Source: Saccharum officinarum | Lineage: Eukaryota > Streptophyta > Magnoliopsida > Poales > Poaceae | Reading direction: 5' to 3' | Assembly: GCA_020631735.1 (NCBI GenBank) | Contig: CM036170.1 | Coordinates: 72,121,737-72,185,736 of the forward strand | DNA length: 64,000 nucleotides | Shown here: positions 44,842 to 56,428 of the stretch, in pieces | How positions within the stretch are numbered: position 1 is the first letter of the stretch | How the letters are laid out: the number at the start of each line of letters is the position of its first letter | Made by a program: the position numbers and the translations under genes | Notes under the pieces: generated by a model | Databases searched by the model: none | Told to the model about the DNA's origin: nothing | What the model saw: only the letters and a program-made list of their open reading frames with translations

Positions 44842-46230
44842 GGATAATAACGTTGGATCAAGCATTGCTGAGAATTTTTATGTTCGACCTTTAAAGAAAG
44901 CAAAATGTACTTAATTTGATCTGTTGGAATCGGATAAAATGAAAAATGTTCATCTAATGCCTTCAACCGCATCGCCTACCAGAGAGATATTATCTTCAGT
45001 TTGTGAATTCAAAGATAAGCAGATAAGTCATGAAAAACATTAAGGTGAACTTATTATTGTTGATCCAATGCCTTCAGCTGCATCGCCAACCATAGAGATA
45101 TTAAACAATGTTGATGATACGTATGACTATCTCCCACAAGGTTTTTTCATTTATATTTGTTCTTTGGTATGTAATGTTTTGATTATAGTACCGAGTATAT
45201 AAAGCTAATCCATATTGAATTATATGCAAATTATACATTGACCAATATGGACTTATGTGCCTAAATAATAATATAAACATCTTCGAAAGACGATCTACAT
45301 GTGAAGATGGATGAAATATCTGTGAAACAACATCAATTGTTGTGCTTCCTAGACCAAAGCAAATGGTTAGATGATAATGTAAGTACACCTAATGATTAGA
45401 CAATTTATTTCTCAGTATCAAAATTGATTTAATGTATTCTATTAAAATATTTGTAGGTGATCAGTGCGTATAAAGGAGCAAGTACATCTACAAAATATGG
45501 ATGATGCTAAAGTATATTTTGAAAACCCCTTTATTAATTGATTATTTAAAAGGGATGGCAACATGGGTGTACATGAAGATTGTAGTTTTATTACAGAGAT
45601 TGTCAGAAACTATCTTGAACATGAAATGGTAACATCTATCTCCATTGTCAATTATTATTAGGTTTAGTATATTCTTAGATCCTTATTTTATATACGTGTG
45701 TAGATAATCCATTGACTTGATTTTAGATTTTTCTGCTAATAAATATCAAAGACACCCATTGGTATTTAGCTGTTTTGAACACAAGAAAGTTCGAGATACA
45801 AGTACTCAATTCATTGTGTTGGGAATTCAACCGTGCTGACCTAACTATTATGGTTTGTTTCTATAGCTTTAATAACTCTATAAAATTTGTAATAAATTAA
45901 TCCATCCTTTTTGTTTATGATGATTTCTAAACATCTGATTATTTATACAGCTACAGGGAATACAATATTATTTGGACATTCTCGAAAGTCAACAAAATTT
46001 GAATAACCATAATTGGAAAGATTTTCATGTTACTGAATGGAAGCTCAAAGAACAACTAAAACTAAAATAATACATTAAAAACACATATTTCTTAGTCATC
46101 TTGTGGTTTATTTATGTTGACTGATAAATTTTACTTTAACTATTCAGTTCATCTTGCAGGCTCTTTGTGCTGAAATTCATGGAATACTGGACTGGAGATT
46201 CACTATCTCATCATATTACACAAGTATATA
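44842..46230 (+). pseudogene. Ulp1-like (C48) cysteine protease fragment, degraded
   Basis: Exon-like pieces in collinear order give VKQHQLLCFLDQSKWLDDN (before a gtaagt donor near 45380), a stretch with an in-frame stop around NGMGVHED-like text (45510-45625), IFLLINIKDTHWYLAVLNTRKF (45728-45790), QVLNSLCWEFN, LQGIQYYLDILES (45953-45990) and SSCRLFVLKFMEYWTGD (46148-46200). These match the plant transposon-associated Ulp1 C-terminal domain. The catalytic His (THWYLAVLN) and Cys (SSC) are visible. The Asp usually found in the VxDSL motif is Asn here, and the Gly after Cys is Arg. Stops and frame changes show that it is not functional. Such domains travel with MULEs and other DNA transposons. 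Confidence 0.7.
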
Positions 46231-46689
46231 TGATGCAATTATGATCTGTATATTCTTGGCTCAGTACCTTACTATCTGCATTTTAGGACCAGATTTGGTA
46301 GTCTGTAACTTTTCCTTGTGCCCCATTGTGAAAATTGGGTTTCAGTGAAGAGTGTTTATTATTTTTATTTTGGAAGACATTAAGAATCAATTGTGTTGCT
46401 CTGAGCTTAGCAGCTGTTGCATCCTGTGCCTACAAGCTGTACAGACACTACTTATGTATAAAAATTTACAGGATATATAGACTAAAAACAAGGGGAAACG
46501 TATGTATATATCGAATCTCTTATTGAACTAATTGTTGTCATTTGAGCAATATGGACCTTGCAAATACTGACCGTCTAACACTAAGAACAACTCTGGTTAG
46601 TTGTTAGCTTGGAACCAAGCATTTGTTAGTAGGAACTTGGAAGACTCATGCCTTCCTATACGAAATGAAATTTATTAATTTGTTGGCAG

Positions 46690-47446
46690 CATTTGTTATG
46701 TAGGTTGCTGGTTGCAAAGCCAATGTTTGGGTGCTGAGGAGACAGAGAACAGGAAGAGTGACTGTGTATGTTTGAATAGCTCTGGCCGTGAGGTGGGAGA
46801 TGGTTCTGGTGTTGTGCAAGAAAAAGACTTCATGGAGACCTTTGGGTTCCTTGTATGGTAGAGATATTGCAATTCTTGTGCTCCCTCTTGAACATAGCAG
46901 AAGACTTCGATGAGGATGTGCCACCTTTTGATCTGGGGTTGATAAATTCGGCTATTGAGTTGTTGGCTTCGTCAATACACAGACATCAAAAACTTTTAGC
47001 ATTTGTACAGGATGAATTGTTCCGCAATCTAATGCATTTTGGCTTGTCAATAATCTCCCTGGTCCTATCAACAGTGTGCAGCATTCTTTTAACTCTCTTT
47101 TACCATCTGTGCCATGAACATAAGCTGCAAATAGAGGCTTTCTTCTCATATGTTATCCAAGATTAGCACAGAGTAGAGCAAGTTATCAGCAGCAAGAAGT
47201 TGTTGTTGAGGCTAGAATTGATTTTATTTGCTGGCAGAAAAAGTTTATGGCTGCGATGTATTCATTTATGTACTGTGATTTAGAGTGCTCAAATATTTTT
47301 GGAGAGTTAGTCAAGCTTTTGTCTATTAGCGCATTTCCTGTGGACAGTTCTTTGTCAGCTTTAAATGTGCTTGCTTTGGATGGTTTAGTTGCTGTCATTC
47401 AGGCAATGGAACAACAGACTGATAATGCACCTCAACATCATGAGTA
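46690..47446 (+). pseudogene. GNOM-type ARF-GEF gene fragment
   Basis: VPCMVEILQFLCSLLN (from about 46851), FDEDVPPFDLGLINSAIELLASSI, QDELFRNLMHFGLS, LKLQ-like KLQIEAFFSYVI, then after a frame change and stop near 47166, QQQEVVVEA, MYSFMYCDLECSNIFGELVKLL, AFPVDSSLSALNVLALDGLVAVIQAMEQQ. This corresponds to the N-terminal DCB/HUS region of GNOM, a Golgi/endosomal guanine-nucleotide exchange factor for ARF GTPases in auxin-carrier recycling. The Sec7 catalytic domain is absent. Upstream text (CLNSSGREVGDGSGVVQEKDFME) appears to belong to the acidic linker before it. Only a few hundred residues of a protein of about 1400 remain, so it is a captured or relict fragment. Confidence 0.8.
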
Positions 47447-47640
47447 AACAGTACCAGAAATATGTGAATTTTTCCCTTTTTGGCCGTTGAAGTGTGAGAG
47501 CAGTAATGATCCTAAACAATTGTGGACTGATGCATTCTTTGAATAGTCATGTGTTATGATAAAGCTTCAGTTTTAGTGCTAGCCTCTAAAAATCTATCTC
47601 ATGTATTTATTGCCCTTCCGTTGCCGCACGGTTAATAGGA

Positions 47641-47975
47641 AATTATTCTGTGTTCTATGTTTGTCCTCAAGTCCAATGTCTAATTGACTTTGGTTTTTGA
47701 GTTGAAGTAATGTAAAGTCTGACTAATAAACCGATAAAATGGCATGTTACCAAGCACATCAAGTCTAATTAACTAATGGTTTTAAAAACATCTAATTAAC
47801 TAATCCCTTTATTACAAAAGGTAAAATATAACTGCATATGGTAGCGTTCCTATCGTTGTTTTCATAAATGTTTGATAATTTTTTTCTCCTAATGCAATGT
47901 AGGTTAGGAATAAAGCATGCTCACCATTTCTTGCAACGTATTCGCTCATTCCGAAATAGAGGGGAAAAACAGTTT
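47641..47975. other. AT-rich intergenic
   Basis: No ORF or repeat recognised between the Helitron-like region and the Ds-like element. Confidence 0.5.
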
Positions 47976-47983
47976 GCTACGAC

Positions 47984-49222
47984 TAGGGATGAAAAGGAAA
48001 ATGATAATCTCCGATTTCCCGAAATCGTTTTCGAGTTTTTTCCGATTTTTATGCCTAAACGAAAATGATAGCGGTAACCGAAAAAACGAAAATGATAACG
48101 GTAAAAATAATTGGAAACGAAAGCGAAAATGATTTTGCCCTCTTCCGATCGTTTTCGAAGATTCCCGTATTTAACCGGTAATTTACCGTCGGTAATTACC
48201 GATTCAAAGGCCTCTAATTAATGAATTCTTATTTATTTATAGATATACAATGCATTACACACGCAAGCACACAAGACAATTTTTTTTGGAAAGGACACAC
48301 AAGCTGCAAGCACACAAGACAATTTTTTTTAGAAAGGATCACATCTGCACACAAGGCAAATAATTTTTGGAAATGAACTATGTAACGGAAGTATTTCATG
48401 TATATAACAAGAAGGCAATCAACACTCGAGGTTCTTTTTTCTAGCCTTTACCTTGTATATGATGTGTTGGCTGCTACCTGCGACACATACATATATTGTG
48501 TTTGCTTCTTATTAGCTATGTGTTTCTCAGATTTTTATTTCTTATTAGCACTATTGCGCTAATACATCTATTGCTACGAGCCTTATATATCTCCGTATAT
48601 TAATATGATGCTTGTTACTAACTCATCTACAGTTGCCTTGTATGAGAACTAACATATGTATGTATCCATCACAAACTATGTAGGATGAATACTCAGAGAT
48701 GTGGCCGGGGACGACGATGACATGCCTGACGTTCATCTTTAAGAAACCTACAGGCTACAACCTCCACTGAAAAAAAAACTCTAATAATTCATGTTTTGAT
48801 CACTATTTATGTCGAGTCAACTTAGAATATGATCGTTTATTTGTATCTTTGTCAAGAATTGTCATACTGTTGCGTGGTTTGCCACTATTTGAGACCTAAG
48901 ATTGTATGAATTATGTGGTTTCAGCTTGTGATCTTGTCAATTGTGGCTTTATTTACTATTATCATGTGAGATAGGTCGAGTTATATAGATCTTCTCATGT
49001 TCTACAGTTTGGCGTGTTTATCGTTTTTTAGATACCGTTTTCATGGATTCCGATCGTTATCGATGTATTTTCCGATCGACTACTATCGTTTTCGAAATTA
49101 CCGAAATATCGGCGCCGTATTCGTTTCCGACAATATCGTATCGATTTCGTTTTCGAGAAAAAGATGTGAAAACGAAAGTGATTTGGCCTTCTATCGATCG
49201 TTTCCGATCGTTTTCATCCCTA
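47984..49222. mobile_element. Ds-like (Ac/Ds family hAT) element, 1239 bp
   Basis: The termini TAGGGATGAAAAGG and TTTTCATCCCTA reproduce the Ac/Ds 11-bp ends, and perfect GCTACGAC lies at 47976-47983 and 49223-49230. Subterminal regions are full of the words ccgatcg, cgttttcg and cgaaaatgat typical of this family. There is no transposase, so it is non-autonomous. The perfect 8-bp duplication suggests fairly recent insertion. Confidence 0.93.
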
Positions 49223-49230
49223 GCTACGAC

Positions 49231-49639
49231 TACGAATTAAGCGGCGTGACTAGCTCAAGTCACCGGTCGATATCAAAGGCCCACCTGGCCACCAACGTGA
49301 ACCCAAATCCCTGGCCCACTGCCTCACAAACAGCTCAACGAAACTAATCGTACAGCCCTGGCCCACACCAGAAAAGGCCCAGTTCAGCAACACATCCAGT
49401 CCAGCAACCCGTCTCCTTCCCCTATCTCGTCGCTCATGCCGCAACAAACTCACCACCACCACACGAGCTGCTCTCCTCAGTCCTCACACCCCGCAGAAGC
49501 GCAGAGGCTCCTAAGCCCCCTCTTAGACCCCGCTGCCGCTTGCCACTCTCCTCCGCGTCGCTCTCGGCCGCCTTCCCGGACGTTCCGAACCTTCTAGATT
49601 GAAGGGGGGTGGGGGTAGCCATCGTCGTCCGCGTGTGTG
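49231..49639 (+). promoter_or_regulatory. promoter and 5' UTR region of ABCG7
   Basis: About 400 bp separate the Ds-like element from the ABCG7 start codon. The region is C-rich in its last 250 bases, as in grass 5' UTRs. No convincing TATA box was found. Confidence 0.45.
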
Positions 49640-52600
49640 ATGGAGGTCAGGGGGCTGGGGCAGCTCCTGGCGGCGCTGGCCGCGGCGTTCTTCGTCCGCG
49701 CCATCAGGGGACCCGGCCCCGCGCTCCTTCCGCCGGCGGACGACACGGAGGACGACGAGACCGACACGGAGGCCGGCGAGGGAGGCGGCGGTGGCGTGCC
49801 GCCTGTGACCATCCGGTGGGCCCGCATCACCTGCGCGCTGAAGAACAAGCGCGGGGAAGTGGTGAGTTCACTGCACCGCCGCCACGGCACCACCTCACCC
49901 CCATCTCGCCGCAGCCGCGCGCACGAAACCCTCGCATTGCCCATCTGTCCGTCTGTCGTCCTCTCGTTCAGTTTGCCACGTGTACTCGTTTTCGTTGACT
50001 CGTTGACCCCTGTATTCTACAACAAGTTGCATAATTTGTACTACCATTATACAATTGTACAAATATCAGGAGGTAACTGGAGTGGACTGATAGATGTTTA
50101 TGGCATGTTGTCTACTAATTGTCAATTGCCAGGCAAGGTTTCTGCTGTCAAATGTGTCAGGGGAGGCGAAACCAGGGAGGCTGTTAGCACTCATGGGACC
50201 ATCGGGCTCTGGCAAAACAACTCTGCTCAATGTGCTAGCAGGGCAGCTCACGGCATCGTCTTCCCTGCACCTTTCCGGGTTTCTGTATGTCAACGGTCGG
50301 CCTATCTCGAAGGGCGGATATAAGTAAGTTGTATTCATGCAGCTGGGGTCTTACTTCTGCTCTTGTTTCTGGAGAGGAGCTGATGACTATCTACTTGTGC
50401 AGGATTGCTTTTGTGAGGCAGGAAGACCTGTTCTTCTCGCAGCTTACCGTGCGGGAGACGCTCTCACTTGCTGCTGAGCTCCAGCTTCCTGACTTGTGGG
50501 CTCCTGAGAGAAAGGAGGGCTATGTCAATGATCTTTTGTTTCGTCTGGGATTGGTGAGTGCTAGCATTTTGGCTAGTGTTTCTAGAAATTGAAGTGGATG
50601 GTTCCGAGGACAGTCTTAATGGTTCTATTGTTGAATAGGTCAATTGTGCTGATTCAATTGTTGGTGATGCAAAAGTTCGTGGAATAAGTGGGGGTGAGAA
50701 GAAGCGCCTCTCACTTGCATGTGAACTAATTGCTAGCCCTTCAGTCATCTTTGCGGACGAACCAACAACAGGTATTTAAAACTGATTTAGCCTTTGCCTT
50801 CCCTACTTGAACAAGGGTTTTCTTTATTACTTCTAAACCTGGTCCTCATTTAGACTTATTTTTATTTTTCTGATCACGTCTTACAAAAACAACAGTTCAT
50901 GTCAGATATGACACCGTGATCAAATGAAAATGAACTTTCTGTATTATCAAAATCATTTATGTTGAAGACACTCTAATTTGTAATCATGAAGCATAAGGAT
51001 CTTAACTTGCTTTTAAAACTGAAATATAACTACTTTGGCTAGTGTTTTGCATCATCTTTTTGTCATCATTCAGGGTTCGTTTTCCTGTTTCACCATGATG
51101 TGACATTAGTCATCAACATCTGTTTGGTCATCTGACAATATGAAAATGTCAAATGTTAAGTTATAGTTTTTGTACGTTTGTGATTTATCTTTTAGGCCTT
51201 GATGCCTTCCAAGCTGAGAAGGTCATGGAGACTCTTCGTCAGCTTGCTGAGGATGGGCACACTGTTATCTGTTCGATACACCAGCCAAGAGGTTCAGTCT
51301 ATGGCAAATTTGATGACATTGTGCTACTGTCAGATGGAGAAATTGTATACATGGGGCCTGCAAAAGAAGAACCTCTAACATACTTTGCATCATTAGGGTT
51401 GTTATGCTACACCTTCCCTTTCCTTTCAGTCTTCTCTTAAGTATGTTATTATCATGATTTCTACTTGATTTGAATGTTTTGCCCTATATATTTTTGTGTG
51501 TGCTCACTTTTTGGCTTGCCTGGTCTAGCATAGCATAATAAATAATTCATTTCCAATCCTGAACAGTGAACATGCACTCCTTCTCAAACCTATTTTGTTT
51601 TGAGTATAACAAAAACAATATGGCATTGTGGTGTACACTTTCATTGTTTGCATTTCCAATGAAACTAATTACTTCGTGTCACTGTCTCACTGACTACATT
51701 CATCCTTGTTGTCATTGTACATATCAAAATTCCAATATTAGCTATGCTAGAACTTTTGAAGGTTAATTGTTGCATGTTTGTACCATGCACATGCAGCATG
51801 CCTCGTGTCTCTGTCTATTTGAGTTTTGATCAATAAGCAACAGTGCCTTTCCTTTTGTTACGTAAATGGCCAATATACCATGTTTATTTTAGTATTGCCC
51901 ATTGATAACTTGAGTTTTGATAATTTATCAGGTATCAGTGTCCAGATCATATGAACCCTGCTGAGTTCTTGGCTGATCTCATTTCCATTGATTATGGCTC
52001 AACTGAAAGTGTACAGTCATCACAGAAAAGGATTGAGAACCTCATTGAGGCGTTTTCTAACAAAGCTCTGGTTACTGAAGGTAACAATTTAATTGCAACT
52101 CCAGAGGATCCTAAATTGTCTGCCAAACTTGTTCGGAAGACTACAATGAAGCAAAGGCATGGATGGTGGAGGCAATTTCGTTTGCTTTTTAAGCGAGCAT
52201 GGATGCAGGTTCATCTCAATATATCTATCCTTTAATCGTGTTTCCAGCTTAAGCTAATATATTTTTAGGTACTTACAAAGGCAAGCTTCTCTGAATATAG
52301 CTTTGATTTTAGCCTAAACAATTGTAGACCTCGTTGCAAAAAAAAAGGACCTCGATGTCATATTTTTACCTAAAAAATGTCTGTAGTGTCCACCTATTAC
52401 CTAATTCTGATCTTTATGAAATATACATTTTATTGTTCATTTTAATTGATATTGAGAAGCATTACTGTTCAAGAAATGTGCTACTTGCACAGCTATAAGA
52501 TATTTTTTGTCTCAAACACGCAGGAAACTATGTGTCATTGAAAAAGAAGAAATAGCTATAAAATATTTGAGGACTGTTGAGTACACATGTTAAGATGTAG

Positions 52601-54254
52601 GTTGACTATCTCTTGGCGTCCATTGCTTCTTGTAATGTGTAGGATCTTTTGTGTTCAGGCTTTTCGTGATGGACCAACAAACAAAGTGAGAGCACGAATG
52701 TCTGTTGCTTCAGCAGTTATATTTGGATCTGTATTCTGGCGAATGGGAAAATCTCAAACATCCATACAAGACAGGATGGGACTACTTCAGGTAGAATATT
52801 GTGAACCTTTGAGGGCTTCTGAAGTTGAATTCCTAGTTTGCACATACATTCAGGATATATGTAACATATTCACTGTCTTTGAACATTAGGCACTTCATAT
52901 GATTGTTCTGATTGTATCTTCATGAAGTTGTTCTAGAAATATTGTCTGAACATATTTTGTGTTTTATCTTTCTCCTTTTTAATATATGAGTTAAGGTGGC
53001 TGCCATAAACACAGCAATGGCTGCACTAACAAAGACTGTGGGAGTTTTCCCAAAAGAACGGACTATAGTTGACAGAGAACGAGCAAAAGGTTCCTATGCA
53101 CTTGGACCATATCTTTCATCTAAGTTGTTGGCCGAGATTCCCATTGGAGCAGCATTTCCATTGATATTTGGATCAATTCTCTATCCAATGGCTAAACTTC
53201 ACCCAACATTTTCTAGGTCAGTGTAATTTTAAATCTTTTTTGGCAATGCTCAGAGGCATCATTTTATGTATATGTATCACAGTTTTGCTTATGATTGCCT
53301 AAAGAATGTTTCACACTCTACCAGATTTGCCAAATTCTGTGGTATTGTGACTGTTGAGTCATTTGCTGCATCAGCGATGGGTCTCACTGTTGGAGCAATG
53401 GCTCCTACAACTGAAGCTGCAATGGCTCTTGGGCCATCCCTTATGACAGTGTTTATTGTATTTGGAGGATACTATGTTAACCCCGACAATACTCCAGTCA
53501 TATTTCGTTGGATCCCAAGAATCTCTCTCATTAGATGGTATTCTTCATTTTTTCTTGTGATATACGGTTGAGTCTAGTGTAGTAAGCATTGCATCATCTA
53601 ACAGCTAGATGCTATTCTTTTGTCATTAATTTTCAGGGCCTTTCAAGGGCTTTGCATTAACGAGTTCAAGGGTCTGCAATTTGAGCAACAACATTCATAT
53701 GACATTCAAACGGGTGAACAGGTAGTGTTTTGGTGACATTCAGAAGAAAAAAAAACTGACCAAAAAAGAACTTGGTCAAATGCAAGGGGAAATTACTTGG
53801 CTTGAAATCTTGTAATGTATTCTAATGAATATGGCTCATGGCAGTTTGTCCATGGATAGAATTATTGTGGCTATTTGTCAAAACCATGATGACCACAAAA
53901 TAATATTTACTTGCTTAATTGCTTTTATGGGAAAGATACTGTTAGTTGATTGTGATTATTCTTTTATTGGTCAACCTACTGTCTTCTTGTTAACTCCAAG
54001 CCAAGCTGCCATAAACATTTTCATAATTCTATTTAAAGAAAATATTCCAGTTTTGATGTGCTAGTTTTATGTGGCAGGCCTTGGAAAGGTTTTCATTGGG
54101 AGGAATTCGAATTGCCGACACTCTAGTTGCACAGGGTAGGATTCTGATGTTCTGGTACTGGTCAACCTACCTTCTTTTGAAGAAAAACAGACCAAAGTAT
54201 CAGCCGCTCCTGCCCCCATTGGAAGAAGATCAAAATAAGCAGCAGGTGGAATAA
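49640..54254 (+). CDS. ABCG7: ABC transporter G family half transporter, ABCG7-like, eleven exons
   Basis: Exons: 49640-49861, 50133-50323, 50403-50553, 50639-50771, 51196-51397, 51932-52208, 52659-52790, 52996-53216, 53325-53537, 53637-53721, 54078-54254; all introns are GT-AG and frames join to 667 residues. The nucleotide-binding domain comes first: Walker A GPSGSGKT (96-103), Q-loop FVRQED, signature ISGGEKKR (204-211), Walker B VIFADE (224-229), H-loop His261 (SIHQPR). The membrane domain follows, from [15 protein letters not shown], with [23 protein letters not shown] and [30 protein letters not shown], about six segments. Half transporters of the WBC/ABCG class work as dimers. The sequence groups by motif with Arabidopsis ABCG7, whose substrate I do not know. 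The start is the second of two adjacent candidates (gtgATG). The N-terminal part has a hydrophobic stretch, [21 protein letters not shown] exon-like stretch at 55201 may be an alternative last exon. Confidence 0.93.
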
Positions 54255-55397
54255 GCGTTTTGTTGCAGACTTCTAAAGAATAAAATAAGGTAGGGAATCT
54301 TCGCATCAATCATTTCTTTGCAGTGGTCCCAAATCAATAAAAAGGCTTTATGTGGGGAACATACTGCAATTAGCAACGCAATCAATGTACTATATTGAAT
54401 CTTCGTTACTTCTATAGCTTTCTGTTTGTTATCGTTTCCATCACTTAGGTTTTTCTCATGTTGAATGGGAAAATTATCGCCAATAAAACTTGCCATGGAC
54501 CTTGGTTAGAGTTACTCTCACATGGAATACGAACTCCCAGTCCCATGATGACAGTTCTGCCATGGTATAGTTATTTCAGTATCTGGTTATTCTCTATAGT
54601 TTGCTGCTGTTGTCGAGAAATGACATGAGGATTTGTGTCACCAACAATTTGGCTAGCTCTGCAGTCTATATGACCCACTGAGATTAACACTTGTTAGCAA
54701 TGAATGTTATATCACGTCTCACTTAGTTGCTGTAGTTTGAGCTGATGCTCGCACATCGTTGGTTACTTGGCTGGCTGGATCACAATGATAACTGAAAACC
54801 CATCTTAAGTTCTGTTGTTTGTTTAGGTGGGTATTCTGATTCAATTATGTGAGCTAAATTGTAAAATACTTATAGCAAACCCCTCATCTTAACACGCCTT
54901 AGATTCTTCTGACACCTCACATCACTAAGATGCCCTACTGAACTTTTTTTATAACATATAAGTGGGAATACAATACAATACAAACCAAATCTTAGTGAGC
55001 CAGCAAAGTAGGTATTGCAGGTGAAATTGTGAAACATGTGTTAGTGTAGTGTTCACCCCCCAACACATTTTCTGCATGAGGATTGTGGTTCTGGCATGTG
55101 ATCAACAGCCCTTTAATTTATGTTTCCTTGTCGAAGCTACACCACTTTACCATCTGAAATCTGATTTCCCCACCCATTGTTGATCCGGTTCTCTCTTTGC
55201 AGTATATCACAAGTCAGAACGAGGCCGCACCTTCTGCACAGTATCTGGTTATGAGAGGACCCCCAGAGTTATGGACGAGCCGAGGCAGTATACAAATACA
55301 ATCCGCCGCCCAGAAGCATTTTTTTTTTCAGATCCTCCTAGTTGAAGTCAGCTCAATGATCAGGGACGCTGGGGCCATGCCGCTGCAAATAAACTAT
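54255..55397 (+). other. 3' flank of ABCG7, possible alternative last exon near 55201
   Basis: The last exon contains CAGCAG|gtggaa just before the stop, a usable donor, and ctctttgcag at 55192-55201 is a good acceptor followed by an open stretch (YITSQNEAAPSAQYLVMRGP). This could be an alternative 3' end of the transcript; otherwise the stretch holds nothing recognisable. Confidence 0.35.
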
Positions 55398-55661
55398 GGC
55401 CTTGTTTAGTTCCTCCGATTCTCTCCAAATTTCACTATGCAAAAAGAAGATTCCCTGTCACATCAAAATGTCGGCAAATGCATGGAATACTAAATGTTGA
55501 TGAAATCAAAAACTAATTGTACAGTTTTATTGTACTTTGCGAGATGAACATTTTAAGCCTAGTTAGTCAAAATTTGGATAATTTTTACCAAATACAAACG
55601 AAATGCTACAGGAATTCTGATACAGTGTTTTTCTCTCCAATTCACCGAACTAAACGAGGCC
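55398..55661 (+). mobile_element. Tourist-like MITE (copy f), TAT target duplication
   Basis: TAT flanks both ends (55395-55397 and 55662-55664). The termini are GGCCTTGTTTAGTTC and GAACTAAACGAGGCC. The core tactttgcgagatgaac is a diverged version of the family core. Confidence 0.85.
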
Positions 55662-55814
55662 TATCTCCAAATCACCGTCCAAAGTACGAGCACCGGCAGA
55701 GTGGCAGTAGTACTAGTTTCTTATGGTTTAATCTCTGTACGTGTCAGCCTCCGGTTGGCCGGAGTGAGATACACGCGTCTGCGTACATCTCAGACGCGTG
55801 AAGCCCCCAGTGCC

Positions 55815-55820
55815 TATAAA
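55815..55820 (+). promoter_or_regulatory. TATA box of the 158-aa gene
   Basis: tataaa lies 132 bp upstream of the ATG, in a suitable position for a start site near 55845 and a 5' UTR of about 105 bp. Confidence 0.6.
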
Positions 55821-55951
55821 TGCGTGCCATTTGGGCTCAAAATTTCATCAGCTTCGGTTGATTCTTCTTCCATTTCCCTCGATCCCCAGCGTGGTTGTGC
55901 ATTGTTCTCTTTCTTGCCTGAGATACAAAGATCAGCTCCCGAGCCGATCCC

Positions 55952-56428
55952 ATGGCTGCTGCTTCTTCCCTCTCCCGTCCAGTTCCAGCAACGCCGGCCA
56001 CGCTCCGGCACGGGGCGGCGCGCCACGGACCGGCGCTACCGAGGAGGTCGCCCCTGGCGGCGTCAACGCGATGCGCCGCGTTACGCCGGGACGCGAGCGG
56101 TGGCCGGGGCCAGTACGGAGGCGCGCTGGTGGACGAGGGCATGTCCGTGCTGCGGCGGCGGATCCGGGAGTCGCGGATGGCGGAGACCAACTACGAGGCG
56201 CCCGCGGAGTGGGCGCCGTGGGAGAAGCGGTACTACCCGGCCTACGTCTCCGACGTGTCCAGCCTCGTCGGCGCGATGCAGCTGCTACTCATGGGCACCA
56301 GGCCCGGTGTCGCCATCGCCGTTGCCACCCTGGTGCTCGCCAGCGTGCCCGTGTCCGCCGTCGCCGCGCTACACCATCTGGCGCTGGTGGCCGAGGCCGT
56401 CCTGCAGTCTGTCCATCACATTTCTTGA
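55952..56428 (+). CDS. uncharacterised plant protein, predicted plastid-targeted or membrane, 158 aa
   Basis: A single exon gives 158 residues. Residues 1-50 are rich in Ala, Ser and Arg with almost no acidic residues (MAAASSLSRPVPATPATLRHG), like a chloroplast transit peptide. The conserved core is VDEGMSVLRRRIRESRMAETNYEAPAEW and EKRYYPAYVSDVSSLVG (about 61-107), a signature I recall from small uncharacterised proteins across land plants. Two hydrophobic stretches follow (LLLMGTRPGVAIAVATLVLASVPVSAVAAL), likely one or two membrane spans. The ATG is preceded by a TATA box at 55815 and the frame is preserved throughout. No catalytic motif is seen, and I cannot assign a function. The strong codon bias (GC-rich third positions) supports a real gene. 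Confidence 0.78.
   Translation: MAAASSLSRPVPATPATLRHGAARHGPALPRRSPLAASTRCAALRRDASGGRGQYGGALVDEGMSVLRRRIRESRMAETNYEAPAEWAPWEKRYYPAYVSDVSSLVGAMQLLLMGTRPGVAIAVATLVLASVPVSAVAALHHLALVAEAVLQSVHHIS

Larger units (their letters stand above)
42766..47640 (+). mobile_element. Helitron-like region carrying gene fragments (boundaries tentative)
   Basis: The left boundary TCTATACCTAATAATAAAG matches the TC...TATTATAA start of grass Helitrons. A possible 3' end is the hairpin ccgttgccgcacgg at about 47620-47633 followed by ttaatagg, a weak match to the CTAG terminus. Inside are a GC-rich part (42850-43260), a second Helitron-like end pair in reverse (44800 to 43815), a Ulp1-like gene fragment and a GNOM-like fragment. 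No Rep/helicase is present. Helitrons show no target duplication, so the ends rest on motif similarity alone. Confidence 0.42.
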
